Under the pieces are notes generated by a model, which saw only the letters and a program-made list of their open reading frames with translations, was not told the origin of the DNA and did not search any database. The translations under genes were made by a program, and so were the position numbers. A stretch of 64,000 nt of DNA from Atrichornis clamosus. Its lineage: Eukaryota > Chordata > Aves > Passeriformes > Menuridae. The stretch spans positions 89,646 through 153,645 of the forward strand of contig WBMZ01010253.1 of assembly GCA_013400975.1 (NCBI GenBank), given 5' to 3'. Below are positions 1 through 13,330 of the stretch, piece after piece. How positions within the stretch are numbered: the first letter of the stretch is position 1; the number at the start of each line of letters is the position of its first letter.

Positions 1-3000
1 GAAAATTCTTATTTTTAGCACATCATTAAAATTGTATGATATTGAGAAAAAATTTCATCCCAGCAATCAGGCAGAGGAAATAATTTCTGTTTACCAAAGA
101 TGAGAAGGGGGGATCCTTCTATCCTTGCAAATCAGTCAAAATGAAGTGGACAGCACAGGGATGAAGTGTCAGGTTATGAGTAGCTGAACTCTTATTAGGC
201 TAATTCTGCAGATCAGAAATTGTCTGAATCTGAGGTTGGTCAGAGGGCAAAGGTGCTTAAACCTATTCTAACGTGGCACAGTGCCAGGGCCAAGAAACAC
301 TACCCCTGCTCGAGGACTTTAAGGGAAAGGCTTGCAGAAGTCTCCTTTGAACCTGCAGGCACTGTAGTTTCATTCACAGCTACAGATGGAAGAGGCAGGA
401 TAGTCCTTGAGGAAGAACTCTAGGAAAAAGCAAAGCTAGAGCAGAAGTTAGAGCTTTTTGCACAGATGGCCACCTCCATAGTAAAGAGAACAATCCATGG
501 GAGAGGATTAGCTTTGACCTTTTTCAGCATGAAGGGTAATGCTTGGAGAAGACTGGGAAGGATGTTCCCACAGTACGAGAGTCTGAATATTTGCATTTTA
601 TTTTTATATACTATTAATGAAGAAAATACTGCAGAAAAATTTTTTTTTCTTCTGTAGAAACTCAGCCTCCTGGAATTCACAAAATATTTATAGGCAGTAA
701 CACTTCATTTCTAGTTAGGGGTTGGTTTGGGGTTTATTTTTTAGTAGAATTTATTAACCATTTTGAAAATGACAGACGTTAATGATCTGCGTAAAATTCA
801 TATGCTCACTTGCATTAAAAGAAACCATTTTGTTAGGATATGGCTGTGTAAATTCTCTGGGAACATAAAATTTAGTGCAATAAATTAAATGCAATAGAAA
901 TAGTTCTTTTAAATGTATTAGAATATGTGCTAAAGAAATGAGTTTTGTGGAATCCTCAACCTACTAAAGCGAAAAAGCAAAATTCCCATTGCTGTGGATG
1001 AGGTGGTGATTCCACCCCATCCCAAACAGGAATTTCAGCATCTCCTTCAAGTGTGATTGCTCACAAAATGTTTTGACCTATGGAAGAACAAAAAAAAAAT
1101 GTCTCTCTCTTTCTTTCTTAGGAACTATTTACCAGGTGGTGGAGAATTGGGTTCTCAGCTAATGAAATTCACTCCCTCCCTGCCAGGACACTGGGATGGT
1201 CGGGGTGCACTTGGAGGAGGGCGTCCTGTGGGTGCCATTTGAGTGCGAGAGGGACAGACAGGGCCCTGCTCGGTGAAGTCTGATGCAAAACACCCGCAGA
1301 GTACTTTGTCAGAAGTCAATCTGCCTGCCAGCTTTCAAAGAACAGCAAGTCCAATTAAAGCTACCAAGTCTTGTATCTCTTCTGATCTCCCCACTTTACT
1401 TTTGCATTTAAGCATATGCTTGTAAAACAAAAAGTTACCACGTGGCAAATTTTTAATGTTGTCTTAGAAAATAATTCCCCTTGGCATTATTTGCTGTCTA
1501 TTCTTTTTGCCAAGCCTTATATCTAATACCTTTTTCAAAGGCTTTACTTCAGAGGAAACTTTTCACTCAATGTCTAATCCCCCATGCCCATCAAAAGTAG
1601 TGGTCCTCATATTCAACAAAAAGAGTTCCTTCTAACAAGCTCCCATTTGGTAAATGCAAACTACTGCCTGTGCTTCTAAAATTAAATAATACTGGCAGAA
1701 ATAACCCCAGAATACACAGAGCCCTGCACAGGAGCACGAGGAACATCCACAGGACAAAACTCTTGTTCTTTGGTTTTGCTGCGTTAGGTGAAGGTGGTTA
1801 CAGCCTGTGCTTTAGGCTGGATAAGTGCAAAGGCTGTTCACATGTTGTGTTCATTCTCTGCTGTGTTCACTCTCATTCCCAAGTTTCCTCTCTCTGAAGT
1901 CTGGTGAACATGGTCTCATCTTGGGAAATTCATGAGGAAAAGATGGAGGAAAGTCTTTGGGAAGGCAGGACAGAAAACCTTTTGAGGTTTGTATTGAAAG
2001 TTTCTCTACATCTTCTTCCTCTAAGAAGCAAGAGAACTTTCTAGTACTTAAAGTTTCAGCATCTTTTGGCCAAACATATTTTTGATTTTCCAGTAAATTT
2101 TTGTCATGAGCTCTTCCAGAACATCTCTAAAGGCTTTCACACGTCCATATCTATGTGTTTCTCGTGTTCTGAGACCAGCTGATGTAAATACAACCACATT
2201 TTTTTCAGTAACCAAATGTTAAGCAAATGTTTTTTGTTTTTTTTTTCCTTGAGACTTTTAATAGTGTTTCAAATACTGGGGGCACTGAAAGAAATGTGTG
2301 CCTGATATGGCATGAAAATAGCTTTGTAAAATCAAGCAGCACATCTGAAAGGAAAGAATCATGGATGTGCAATGTATTGTGAACACTGCCCTTTGTTGAA
2401 ACAGTTAATATTATCAGGGCACTTAGTCCCAGGTAAAGTCTAGAAGTATTCTAATATAAGTAGAAATGAATTTAAACAGGAATATGTGACTAGAAACATT
2501 CTGAGACATAGAAGACTAGAATTTGGATCGCCACAGTGATGACTGGATTTATTTCTGGAGATGAAAGCAGGAGCAGACACTCAAACACGAGTGTTTTAGA
2601 GGATTTGGGAGCTGATGGCCAGGTCTGTTCCTACTTTTTAGATTATCTCCTTTTTCTCTTCAGGATACCCTGACCTGTTAAATACAGTAACTTCTTCAGT
2701 ATATCTGAGATAGAAATATTAACTTTGTATATATCCTTTCTCCATGAAATATGATTCAGAGATTTTTTTTTAATTTGTTTTTCTTAGGCACTGGAAAGCA
2801 ATTCCAAGTGTCCTTGTTTGACAGTGTAGTGAATAATTCTTAGTTTCTTTATTTCTGATAAGCTACTATATACTCTTCTTCAAGTGCAGTAGAATAGACC
2901 CCCTTTCTTTTCTTGCTTGGAAATGAAAAATAAGAGTAATGGTATTCCAGCTGGGGTATGAAATCTTACTGGGTTACAGGTCCTTCTATAATCTGGTATG

Positions 3001-5215
3001 CAGCAAAATATGTTAGATTAGAATAGAAGAGTATTTTACTCCCCTTCCCAAATGATTTAATTTCTTAAAACTGTTCAGTCTGTTAAATCTTACTGATTCC
3101 ACCAGCAGCAAGTGGAAAATGCTCATATTATTCTGTTGATACCCTTTGCACCTGTTGAAACAAATTAAGAATGACACTGATGATCTGTGGTGGTGTAGAA
3201 AAACCTGCAGATTTTTTTGTGTGTGTTGGTCCAATTCTCTGTTTTACGTGAATCTGTGTAAGGTCGGCACAAAACCACACATTAACCTGAGCATCTTTAG
3301 GAATCAAAACATCTGTGCTTGCGGGAGGGCAACCCTCCTCTGGTGTTTCAGTCTTTGAAAAGCTGATCCAGACCACGCTGGGCCAGATCCTGATTTCCTG
3401 TCTGCTGCACAAAAGGCTGCAGCGAATTCAGTTTTCCCTTCTCCAGGGCGTGTGGGTCCTGTTGTGGGTATTGATCTAAGGTGGTAACCACAGTCTAAAT
3501 GCTGGTGCTCAAAAAAGCAGCACAAGATCACAGTGTTGCAATGGCCTAAAAATTGCTGCTTATTAGAGGGCACTGAAGAGCCCTGAGTGTCTGTGAGGCT
3601 GCTGAAATTGGAGCTGTCCCAGGCAGCCCTGATGGCAGCGGGGGGAGAGCGAAGTGGATCAGTGCCACCTCAAACACATCGATCCCATTACACAGGGGGA
3701 GTTCAGGCGCAGCACAGGTTCTGTGGCTGTTGTCACTCACAGACGTTTGGAGCGTTACTTCTGCCCTTTTCCTTTCCCAGCCTACTTTTCTGGGGGCAAA
3801 AATTGAACCAGAAATATAGGGTTGAGATAACCAGACAGAGCGGTGGAAGGAAATCCGTGTTTGAGTACTCTGGGATGGACTCCCTCTCTTTCAAGGCGTT
3901 GGTTTGAATCAACATCCATTTGCCTGGAAAAAACAGGATTATGCCATTATATCAACACCACTGAATGCACCACAACACCTGAGGATATTTCTATCAAGCT
4001 GGACAGAGAGAATGTGAGTGCCTGGATCTCTTGGGCAGTCTTGCTATGCCACCCAAGCCTCCAGGGCATTTCACAGGAGTTTTACAAAAAGAATATTTCC
4101 ATACCTAGCATACTGACAATTATTTTAATTTGTTTAAATTGGCATAGCCCTGTGGACAGCTTATTTAAAAGCGACACACACTGTTATGTGTTCATTCCCT
4201 AAAGGTATTTTTACTGCAGGCACATTTGGCATTGAATTAATTATCACTTTAAAATGTACTTTTGGAGTCAGCCTAGTTTAGGTGGATGAAAAAGCTTTTT
4301 GTGGAAGAAATGGCGATTAGAATTTGGGGTCCGTACTGGTTTACAAATGTCAGCTCCATTAGTCACTTACGGAAAGTGCGCTCATTCTTCTGAAATCAAC
4401 TGAAGTGAATCTCTAAATGGTATTAATTGAAAGTGCTTATAGTTGTCCTTAGCATCAGGGGAAGCTCACAGGCTTCTCAAAGACATCTCTATGTTCTTGC
4501 TGTTCCTTGCAGAAGGGGGTCCTGTTACTTGGTTGTTTCCTAAATTAATTACTCTTTGCTTTTTTAATTGATCTGTACTTTTTTTTTAAGTGTAGCTGGA
4601 ATCCTTTTCTCTTACTGAAATCTACCCTTCCCTAAGTTCCTCTTAAAGTGTGCTATGTCTCACCACGTCAAGCAGTGGCACGAACACCGAAAACCTCTCC
4701 TTTTGGAGAGCATTCAGTGTGGTCAGTGTGGTGCAGAGAGGGACATTCCCTGACCTAATGGCCAGAGTCTCATCCTTGCTGCGGCTGAGCTCAGGTTCCA
4801 AAGTGAGTCACAGCCTGAGCAGTGTCCCTCTGGAAAGCAGCGGATTAGGAGGCACTCTGGATAGTTTGGGACACACTGGCTGAGGAGGGAAGCAGTTCAT
4901 GCGGTTTGTTCCTGTGCAGAGAAGTGTCTGTCTCTGCTGTTCCACAATACAGACCTGGGATCGTTGGACACGAAGCAGGAAAGGCATCAAGTTGCATTGG
5001 CTTTAACTGCCATGGAATTGCACATTCCTAGGAAATCCATGCTAACCAGGTTTTACTGGTTTAGTTGAGGATTCCTGGTTTATGACTTTGTAATCTCTGA
5101 GTAATCATATTAAAGATTTTCTTCTTTTTCCACATAGAGTTTCTAAATGTAATGTTTCTTTGGTTGTGTTCTCCAGGGTGCTGTTCTGTGGAAATCTAAT
5201 TTTGGTTCTCCTGAT
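1..5215. other. Unique non-coding interval, no gene seen
   Basis: No frame in this stretch was recognised as a protein; open frames are short and mostly lack an ATG. The sequence is mixed AT-rich and moderate GC, with T-rich runs near 2230-2247 and 2760-2775. The segment around 3360-3660 is locally GC-richer without a CpG excess. No CR1 tail, tRNA-like box pair or long repeat was seen. It looks like ordinary intergenic or intronic DNA. Confidence 0.6.
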
Positions 5216-5430
5216 CACAGATTCATGGACTCATGGAATCATTAAGGCTGGAAAAGATCTCCAAGATCATCAGCTCCAACCTTTGACTGTTTGCCAGCTG
5301 AACCACAGCGCTAAGGGCCACATCCAGTCATTTCCTGAGCATCTCCAGGGATGGGGGCTCCACCACCTGCCTGGGCAGCCCCTTCCAACACCTGACCACC
5401 CTTTCTGCAATGAAATTCATCCTGAAAGAA
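5216..5430 (-). mobile_element. CR1: CR1 LINE 3' fragment (older copy)
   Basis: Read on the minus strand this is the 3' part of a CR1 retrotransposon. The plus strand begins with CACAGATTCATGG and continues with the phrase for 'aatcattaaggctggaaaag', then the segments 'catctccagggatggggg' and 'cctgggcagccccttccaa', all diagnostic of the avian CR1 3' untranslated region. It is 5'-truncated, as is usual for CR1, and ends in the 'accaccctttctgcaatgaa' region. It holds only 3' non-coding sequence, with no reverse transcriptase. Many substitutions and small gaps relative to the family pattern suggest an older insertion than the copies at 45.3 and 61.4 kb. Confidence 0.85.
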
Positions 5431-7393
5431 TCATTTTAAAACTGTGTGAAGATTGATACGGTAAATGAACATGAACACATTGTTAAAAAGCAGCCAGAGA
5501 AAGCTCTGCCTTTGGAAAATCTTGAGTTGCATTCCCACCATGCTGTAGTCACCTCTGTCCTGTCCCCCCGTGGAAATGCCAGAGCTGCTGAGCTCCACAG
5601 GGTGTCCTTCCACAGTGGTTTTGCACAGGTGTTTCTGTAATTACGACACATTTGGAATAAATGTTTTGTTTAATGGTCCTTAAACACATACTTTCATCTG
5701 TGACAATGGGACTGACATCAGGGCTCTGATGAAATGCCTTTGGAAATGAGGAGTAACAAAAGTAAGCCTAGAATTTCTTGCCTTCATTTGTGTCCAGCCT
5801 TACTTTATTTGTAGGAGGAAAATACATCTGGGTTTAAGTTCAAGCATGTGCTGAATTAATGGAACCTGTGAAAGCAAAACTAAAAAGGGAATAAAAGAGT
5901 GAAAAATACAGAATTTTTCCACATGGCAAGTTCCCAAATACCTGACTGTTAAAACAAATCAGAAATAAACAAGATTCTCATAACAAATTGAGGTTATGCT
6001 GAGTAGTACAGTGAAACCATCAGCCTCGTGTTTGGCACCAGTCAAAAAAGTGCACCAAATGTTAGGGGCTTCCTAAAGTTTGCTGTAGTGCAAACCAGAA
6101 CAGATCCTGACTGGAGAAGTGCATGGGTCATCCGTGTCTAGAGTGACTGTGAAGCTGTGGTTCCTTCCTTCGGAAGGACTTGTTAATACTGACAAGATTT
6201 CAGGGAAGAGAGTGTGGTCAAAAATATGGAATGGCTTCCATCCATGGTACGGCTGGGCAAGATGAGGCTCCTCAAACCAGAGAAAAAAGTCCATGACCCA
6301 AGAGAAATGAAGGACTACAAAATCACGAGTGGAAGGGAAAACAAGAATAAAGGCCCATATTTGCCTTCTCCTTGAATATGAGAAGTAGGGGCTATCAAAG
6401 CAAGATTCAAAAGAGACAGAATGAAGTGGTTCTTCACTCCACAGCTTGTATGGAAACACTTACTGATTGTTGTGGATGCAAAACGCTCGTGTGGGCTCAG
6501 GGGACCAGGCAGGAATGGGAGGAGATTTGTTGTGGGTTACTAAATGAGCAAACCACAGCAGCCCCAGAGGACCTCCTGAGTCAAAGAAGGGTCGGAGACG
6601 GTGAGGAAGAGGAATGTTTTGGGAGGTGTCAGGGTTGTTCTTACTTTTCCCTAGATATGCTTGTGGTCCCTGCTGGAGAAAGAACACTGAGCCAGAGAGA
6701 TGCTGGGGCTGATCAATACAGCCATTCTAATTTTCACAAACTATTTATTGTCTGAGGTTGTTTAGGGAGACTAATAGTGGTCAAGATCCATAGCAGTGGC
6801 CAAATTCCAAGCCATGCTTGGAATAGTTCAAACCAACACAGGATTTATGGTTTGGGTTTGTTTTTTTGTTTTTTCAGTAATCTAAATGGCAAAAGAGAAA
6901 TATGAGTTTGGAGAAACTAAGTAAGTGAAGAATGGATTTTCTGGGGGAGCTGTTAGAGTAATGGATATAGCCTTTGCTGTTTACAGCACTGCTTTTCAAA
7001 TGTTTTTAAGCAGATCAGTATGTGTGAATTAGCAGTAATCAGAACTGATGTATATTAGTCATCAAATCAGACTGTTATGGGAAATAATGTGTTTAATTGT
7101 ATACGTACTTTGCAAAAGTGTGTTAAATTGTAGATAAATTTCAACCTCCACGGACTTTGCCAGAGAGATCTGAAATACAAACTCCTAAAAATATCTTTTT
7201 GCAAATGTTAAAAGTTGCAAGGCACAAGGAACTGTTATGGAGAAAAACCTTGCTAGCTCAGTATAGCAGCATTTCCTTGAATCATCTACACCTGGATCTG
7301 CATTATGACGTTTTAAAGTTTAAAACAAAAAGCAAATCCACAAACAAAAAACCTGAAAACTCACAGTAGGTCTCATTTCTCCTTTAGTGTGAG
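5431..7393. other. Unique non-coding interval with a weak exon-like segment
   Basis: No gene recognised. The plus-strand frame at 6372-6755 (127 codons) shows no recognisable domain and no splice context, and overlaps an unrelated minus-strand frame of similar length, so both are read as chance. Near 6840-6930 a T-rich tract ending in CAG is followed 43 bases later by GTAAGT, listed separately. Confidence 0.5.
6878..6920 (+). other. Candidate 43-base exon (splice signals only)
   Basis: The segment is preceded by a long pyrimidine/G tract ending TTTTTTCAG and followed by an exact GTAAGTG donor. Inside it lies an ATG (MAKEKYEFGETK) that stays open to the donor, but the base at -3 of the ATG is T, a poor start context. 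Very short exons with good flanking signals are expected by chance in 64 kb, so this is a weak call. Nothing identifies a product. Confidence 0.1.
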
Positions 7394-7433
7394 ATTTGTC
7401 ATAAAAATAAAACATTTGTCATAAAAATAAAAT
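7394..7433. repeat. 20-bp tandem duplication, two copies
   Basis: Copy one is 7394-7413 and copy two 7414-7433; they differ only at the last base (19 of 20 identical). The unit is ATTTGTCATAAAAATAAAAY. It contains a near poly-A-signal string but no other feature. It is a recent local slippage or replication duplication and a likely length-variable locus. Confidence 0.85.
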
Positions 7434-9748
7434 TCCCAGCAAGCAGTTGATCACAACAACGAACATTGCCTCAGATTTGTTTGCTGTCCTAAGAATTTCA
7501 TTACAGACAACGTACTGGAGACACAGAATCCTAGGATTTAACAATTAAATTGGGGAAAAGATGCATTCTAGGAAAGGTTATCAAAACAATTTTACCCTGC
7601 AAACTGTCTTCCTACAAAAATAGCAAAGTTATCCATGCTACCATGTTGTGTGAACCTGTAAAATGTGCAGTGCACACACCTGGAGCTGGAATGTGACCAG
7701 AATTTGAGATTGTAATTCTTTTGTGTCTTAGTTGGGCAGGATACCTGTATTTTCATTATAATTCTTCAACACATCTTTCCCCCATCCTTGTCCCTAGCAG
7801 CTGCATGTAAATATCCATCTTTTCACTCTCCATCTGGTAACTCGAGAGGGATGGGCTTGATTCTCTGGGAAGGGAGAGGGATACGAGGATCTAACTTGCT
7901 CAGGGTGTGAGTGAGGCATGGCTCCAGGAGTGCTCTTCCAATCCCTTGAAATCCAAATATTTTCACTATCAAGAATTGCCTTTATGCTCTGAATGAGAGT
8001 CTGTAGCTGCAACTCTTTAAAATCTGGATTTATTAAAGAACTTGAACCTGGGTATAAAACAGGAATCCAGAAACCTTTGTGAGTATTGGTTTCCTTTCTC
8101 TGCAGTCATCTGCATCAGAACTCAATTGTAATTCACAGGAAATGGGAATAATTTGAGTAGTAAATCCTGTGAATTTTGGTGTATTTCCTAGCTCACCACT
8201 TTCTAACATTTCCATGCCATGACCAGGACTAGAGGTACTTGTACTACAGTTTGCAGCCTGTTACATTTCTGTTTGGACTTACCAATAGATGCAGGTTCTG
8301 TGATTATTTTTTTTTATTATTTAGTCTTTTTTTTAGTTTTGCTTTTGTTGTGTTTTGACTCTATTGGCTCCTCAGTCTCCAGTGAGTAAAGTAGCTCTGT
8401 GTGTGCAGGTGCTGTTACTGAACTGCCACATTACATCCTATTCCTATTTCTGCTCTGAGATCAGGATGTGAGGCAATTGAGATATTCCCATGTGGAATCT
8501 AGTGTAGACTTTTGTATGGTTTTGGCAAAATTTCAGTAATGTGCCCTACAACAACTTCATACCAATTTATAGACAGTCCAGCAATGTGTGACTGGGTTAA
8601 ATATAAAAACACCAAAACAAGCAAAGAAACCCTCCCCCAAAAAAACCACTGAAAGTTCTCAACCACACGATTTTTGAGGCTGAGCACGTTGACATTTCAG
8701 CAAAGAAAATCACTGGCAGACCACACGGGTCTTTCATTTAGTGGAGACTTTACAATCATATATATTTGTCAGCGTGCAAAATGTATTCAAACACCACAGT
8801 CTTGCTTATGTTTGAATGAGAAGTATTTCTTCTTTTTAGCTATTTTGTGGCTTTTCACTATTATGACTAGAAGTAAAAATAAAACTGTGTTTTCTTATCT
8901 GATGGCACAGACCTTTTCATCATACCTTAATTTGTCTCCTGAGTCTAACCTTCATTCACAGCTAGGATGTTCAATTTAGCCGTGGGCTGAACCATCTACT
9001 TTTCTTTTTTTTTAATAACTGCTATCAATTCTACCTAAAATGCCCTCATATGTATCATTACATTGTGACTTGGCTTTTCCCTTGCACTTTTTCTTGAAAG
9101 TTATCTTTCAGCTGAGGCTTGGGACCTCTGCCTGTCACTGCCCTCCTGAAAAGATGATCTTTGGTTCACTAACAGATGATGCCTTATCATGATAATTCAG
9201 CTATTTTCATATCAGGTTCGAAAAAAACAAACCTACAAAACCCCAACAATCTTCCACCCCTCAAACCTCATAAAATTTTCTCTTGTCTCTAATTTTCTCA
9301 TTGGAATAGATAATTACAGATGCTGTAGGTGATGTTAGTGCAGTTACTCGCCTTTATTTACTCCTTTTATTCAAAAATACTTCACATTATTACTAAGGCA
9401 GGAAAAAAAACCACCAGTGAAAATGTAATTTAAAGAAGCAATACTTTTGAGAGTTGTAGGACTAGCACTGAGCAGCTCACTGTGCTGTAAGTAGCCCAAC
9501 TGAATGGCTAAATGTGGTGTAAAATTTTTAGTAGCCTTGTTGCACAGTACTTTCAGAACTTTGGAAAGCAAAGATTTAAGGTGAAGTTTTACATAAATAT
9601 AATTTTTCTGCCTCTCCTCAGCCACATCAGCAGTGGACAGCAGAAATGCAGCTGCAATTAGAAGCTGCACGTGCAGCTTGAAGTGTAAGAACACTTCAGC
9701 TTCACCTTGAAAAAGTTAAATCATGTTGGAGCTGGCTCTTCTCTACAG
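7434..9748. other. Unique non-coding interval
   Basis: No recognisable gene. A possible decayed CR1 tail lies at 7521-7572 and is listed separately. The stretch 8300-8345 is T-rich with interspersed G. The minus-strand frame at 9371-9694 (107 codons) has no known motif. Confidence 0.5.
7521..7572 (-). mobile_element. CR1: Possible decayed CR1 3' tail
   Basis: The plus strand reads ACACAGAATCCTAGGATTTA followed by AAATTGGGGAAAAGATG. This resembles the complement of the CR1 end, where an octamer tail is followed by 'attggaaaagacc'. Only about 50 bases can be aligned by eye, so the call is tentative. Confidence 0.25.
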
Positions 9749-9834
9749 TGAATTGGCTTGACGAGAAATGGTTTCACACAGCCAAGACTGTGCAGAGGCT
9801 GGGCTGGGCTGCTGGCTGTGCAACATAGGCTGAG
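9749..9834 (+). other. Candidate exon, non-coding or terminal coding
   Basis: A good acceptor (GGCTCTTCTCTACAG) precedes the segment and a strong donor (GAG|GTGAGAG) follows it, giving an 86-base exon. One frame stays open for about 25 codons but meets a TAG just before the donor; the other two close early. If transcribed it would fit a long non-coding RNA or a 3' untranslated exon better than a coding exon. There is no independent support. Confidence 0.1.
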
Positions 9835-12479
9835 GTGAGAGCAGGCTGTGAAGAACACACACAGCAAACAGATTCCCTATGCAAATCCTGGAGTTTTGCA
9901 TTTTTCCCTGTGCTGTGTCCTGGTTTCTGTTCCATCGAGTCCAATGAAAAGTCTTCAGACTGAGGAAAGACAAAGGAAAAGAAAGGCTGGGGGTCTCAGA
10001 GTTTTCTTCAGGAAAAGATTGAAATTCCCTTTCATCCTTTAGCTAAGGGGACTGGAATACCCATGATAGTCTGTGAGATGAGTGTTTCAACCACCTGAGC
10101 TTAGTAGTAGACCTGAAGTTTCTCCGAGTCCATCTTTTGGAGGTGTTCCATTCTGAAGGCGTTAATTTGAATGCACAGTGCAAATGCAGTCTAGTTTGGA
10201 TACTCACCTAGGTGGTTGCAGTGAATATGTGAGATGAAAGTTGACCTCTGGTAAGGAAGAATTTTTGTTTTGTCAAATGGGCTTCTGGGAGCCCTGCAGA
10301 AATGCCTTGATGAAAGACATCCCTTGAAAGAGGGTGGAAATGAGACCAGGATCCTATATTCATTCTCAAGTGTCTTTTCAAATGAACCAAAACTCAAAAT
10401 CCTGTTAAGAATAGGGATGACTGAAAAGATAGGCTTTGTGTGTGTTTGTTAAATCAAAAAAACCCACAACAAACCATGACCATTACAAGTAAACACCTTG
10501 TTGTCTTTTCATCCTGTATTAGATGATTCTCCATGTCCTTGCATTTACTGATTTAAAGCTGAATTGCCGTGTAGAGAGCCAGGTGTGCCTTTACATTAAG
10601 TGTCCTCTGTCATCTCAGTGCTCGTGGGATAAACAACCAGAGGGATAAAATGGCAGCAGGGACAAATTTCTTGACGTATCCAAACGCGAGTGCATGCAGA
10701 ATCTGTCTCCATTTCCCTTTCAAACTGCTCCATGCCATCTTTAAATGCTGGAAATCTCTCCTTACATCTACAGATATAGCACTTCTCCATCAGCACAGGT
10801 GGGCTGTGACTTGTCCCCTTTCCTGGGGAGCACAGTGGTGGAAAACATCCTGTGTGTGCTGAGGGCAGGGAGTTAGGGTGCTGAGAAAAACAGGAGTCTT
10901 GTGGCATCTTGTCTCCAGAAGATAACAAACCAATTTCATATTTGCAAACTGAGAATTACAGGCTTGGCCAGGAATGATACAAGTATCAACTTTTAATTTG
11001 CTGTGCTTTCAGATTTTCTTTCTCTCTTTTTTTTTTTTTTTTTGTCTCTCACAGACAGAGACTTCTAGGCAAACACTTGAGGACATGTAAGAGAATTACA
11101 CTTTTAATATTATAGTGCTCATTATTTTAATTAATAGCTGCGAGAAGTTGCTCAGAGACAATTTTTTAAACTTCCTGAAATGATCGTTAATATTTGATGA
11201 GAGGAAGAGCACTATCTCCTCAAGTAATGAATTGGTGTGTTATGAAACCCTGTATTCACACACTTCTCGGGCAGAATGTGCTCATTCCTTTGGCTCACAC
11301 TGCTCCCAAGGGGCTGCAACCTCCACGGAAAGCTGTGCTTTTCCACCTGCACACACTGAGCTGTTTCTTGCTGGGCTGTACCACTGCCACGCCTTTTTGA
11401 AGTGGAAGCTGGCTGGTTTAAAACATCCCCTGATTTTGAAAAGTTGGTGTGAGGTGTGTGGGTGAAGGGATTTAGGTGTTCTGGAATAACCTGGGCAGTG
11501 ACCCCGGGAGATTGAGCCGGACACCCCAGGCACCCATGTCCTGCAGCAGGTCTTCTGTGGGCCAGCCACACACGGGACAAAGATCTGCTCTGCTTACCCA
11601 TAAACACCTTTGAAATTCATGCTCCTGTGCTGTGCATGGGGAATTCTTGCAGTACGTGCCAGCTCTTGCGTTGGTGTCCAACTACATCTAGATGGAATTG
11701 TCAAGATATATGAGGGCATTAAGAATCTCCATTGCAAGCTTGCAGTGACCAGATTCCACTGCTCTAGTCACTGTCCAGATAAGGTTTCTGTATTTTTCTA
11801 TCTTACTTTTCCCATCGCTCAGGTGGTCCTATGTGGATGTGTTCAGGCTCTCAGTCCTCCAGTGTCTGCTTAAGAGTTTCACCTTTGTCAGGTATCCCAG
11901 TGGCTGCCTTATTGCCTATTTCCTTTTCTACATTCCTTGTTACCTGTTGAACCAGCCTGCTTAGTGCTCCTTCTCTGGTTTTCTTCTATTTCCTATAATG
12001 CATAATTCATTTTTCTAATTAAAAAAAAGAATCCTGAAGAAATCCATGAAATCAATCAGCCTTTTGTCAGTGGATTAGGCAGGTGTCTGTCTTGCACAAA
12101 ACCTGTGAAGAGAAAGGCTGAGTTCAGTGGTCACATGTGGTGGGAAATTCAGGCAGGGACCTGGGTCATAAAGTCACCAACTCTGGCAGCCGAATTTTGC
12201 CTTTAACGGATGGTGAAGAAGAAACAGAATAAACTCTACACGTGTGCATCATTTGACCAAGAGAAATACGTGTGCCCCAAATTAGCAGTCGAGAAAGGCA
12301 GACAGGTCCTTTCAAGATTCCAGGTGGTATCTGGGTACCCAAAGCAGAGAGCCTGAAGGGATATCCAGTTCAGAAGATTAATCAGTCTAGTTAAATTGGG
12401 CATTGGTGCTACCCAGAACCTGTAACTGTTTTCAAATGAAATCTGAGTACACTTCGTTATTTTCAGCATTTCCTACTCA
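9835..12479. other. Unique non-coding interval, poly-T at 11027-11043
   Basis: No protein was recognised. Overlapping frames on both strands at 11194-11610 reflect a locally GC-richer patch with few stops rather than a gene. A 17-base T run lies at 11027-11043, just downstream of a CT-rich stretch. No CR1 tail was seen. Confidence 0.5.
11027..11043 (+). repeat. Poly-T run, 17 bases
   Basis: An uninterrupted T run after a CT-rich stretch. Not the tail of a recognisable retrocopy on the minus strand. Confidence 0.9.
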
Positions 12480-13330
12480 TTCAGGTTTTTCAAAATGAAC
12501 CTTCATTTTCAATTAACCAGTTAGAAATCACAAGGCAAAAATAAAGAAAAATATTAATTTATTGCTGTCCTATTTTAATAACAAGATTTCTTTGTTTGTA
12601 TGAAACACACAAGTAATGACTGCATGAGATAAAAGGCATGGACGGAAATGAATACCTGAAAATTATTGTAAGAATGATCTTTAACAGTTCTACAAGTTAT
12701 TTTGAACTAATAAGTTATGGTTGGTGTTTTGCTACTGTGTTGGTCTCAGTGGACATAATTAATAGTGAAGTTTTCATTTTTAACAAGAATATTTTCTACT
12801 GCCCCTGAAAATGAGGGCATTTTTTCTAATTAATAATTCTCTCTGTTTAAAAAAAATAATATTCAGTTATAATAATGGCCGCATTCTTTGCATGACTGGA
12901 AGGCAGCTGCTAAGCATCCTGTGAAGTCATATCTCAAAAACACAATTCTGAATGAAATTCTAAGCTGGTATAAACAGACATAACTTCATTAAGTTGAGGG
13001 GAATTATGTTTGCCTGCTGTAGTCTTGAGATGGCCTTTATTATCATTCGAAAAATTAAGCATAGCAGTAAGTCACTGAGTTCCTTGCTTTTGAAAAGCCT
13101 TATAGCTTTTGGATGTACTGTAAACAAGAATGGGGTAGATTGTCAATTTAAAATTATCTAATGGCACCATTTCACCAAAGGTGTGCTATTAAGCAGCACA
13201 AAGAATCTTTGAGGCTGTGCAAGGAGCCCAGGAGTCATCGGTGTCTTTTGTTGTGTGACATGGTGCAACTCGTGTAGAGATTCATTTTGCTAATTATGTG
13301 AATAAAAAAACTGTGGTGGGGGAAACAAAA
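12480..13330. promoter_or_regulatory. AT-rich block resembling conserved non-coding DNA
   Basis: About 850 bases are AT-rich, free of recognisable repeats, and dense in homeodomain- and POU-type cores: TAATTAATA near 12829, TTTGCATG near 12887, and TTTTGCTAATTATG near 13287. A YY1-like ATGGCCGC occurs near 12876. This texture is typical of developmental enhancers conserved across vertebrates. The call rests on composition and motif density only. A neutral AT-rich interval is the alternative. Confidence 0.25.

Noticed and set aside
9205..9235. GGTTCGAAA resembling a tRNA B box
   Set aside because: No A box or cloverleaf stems upstream; the following bases are an A/C-rich tract.
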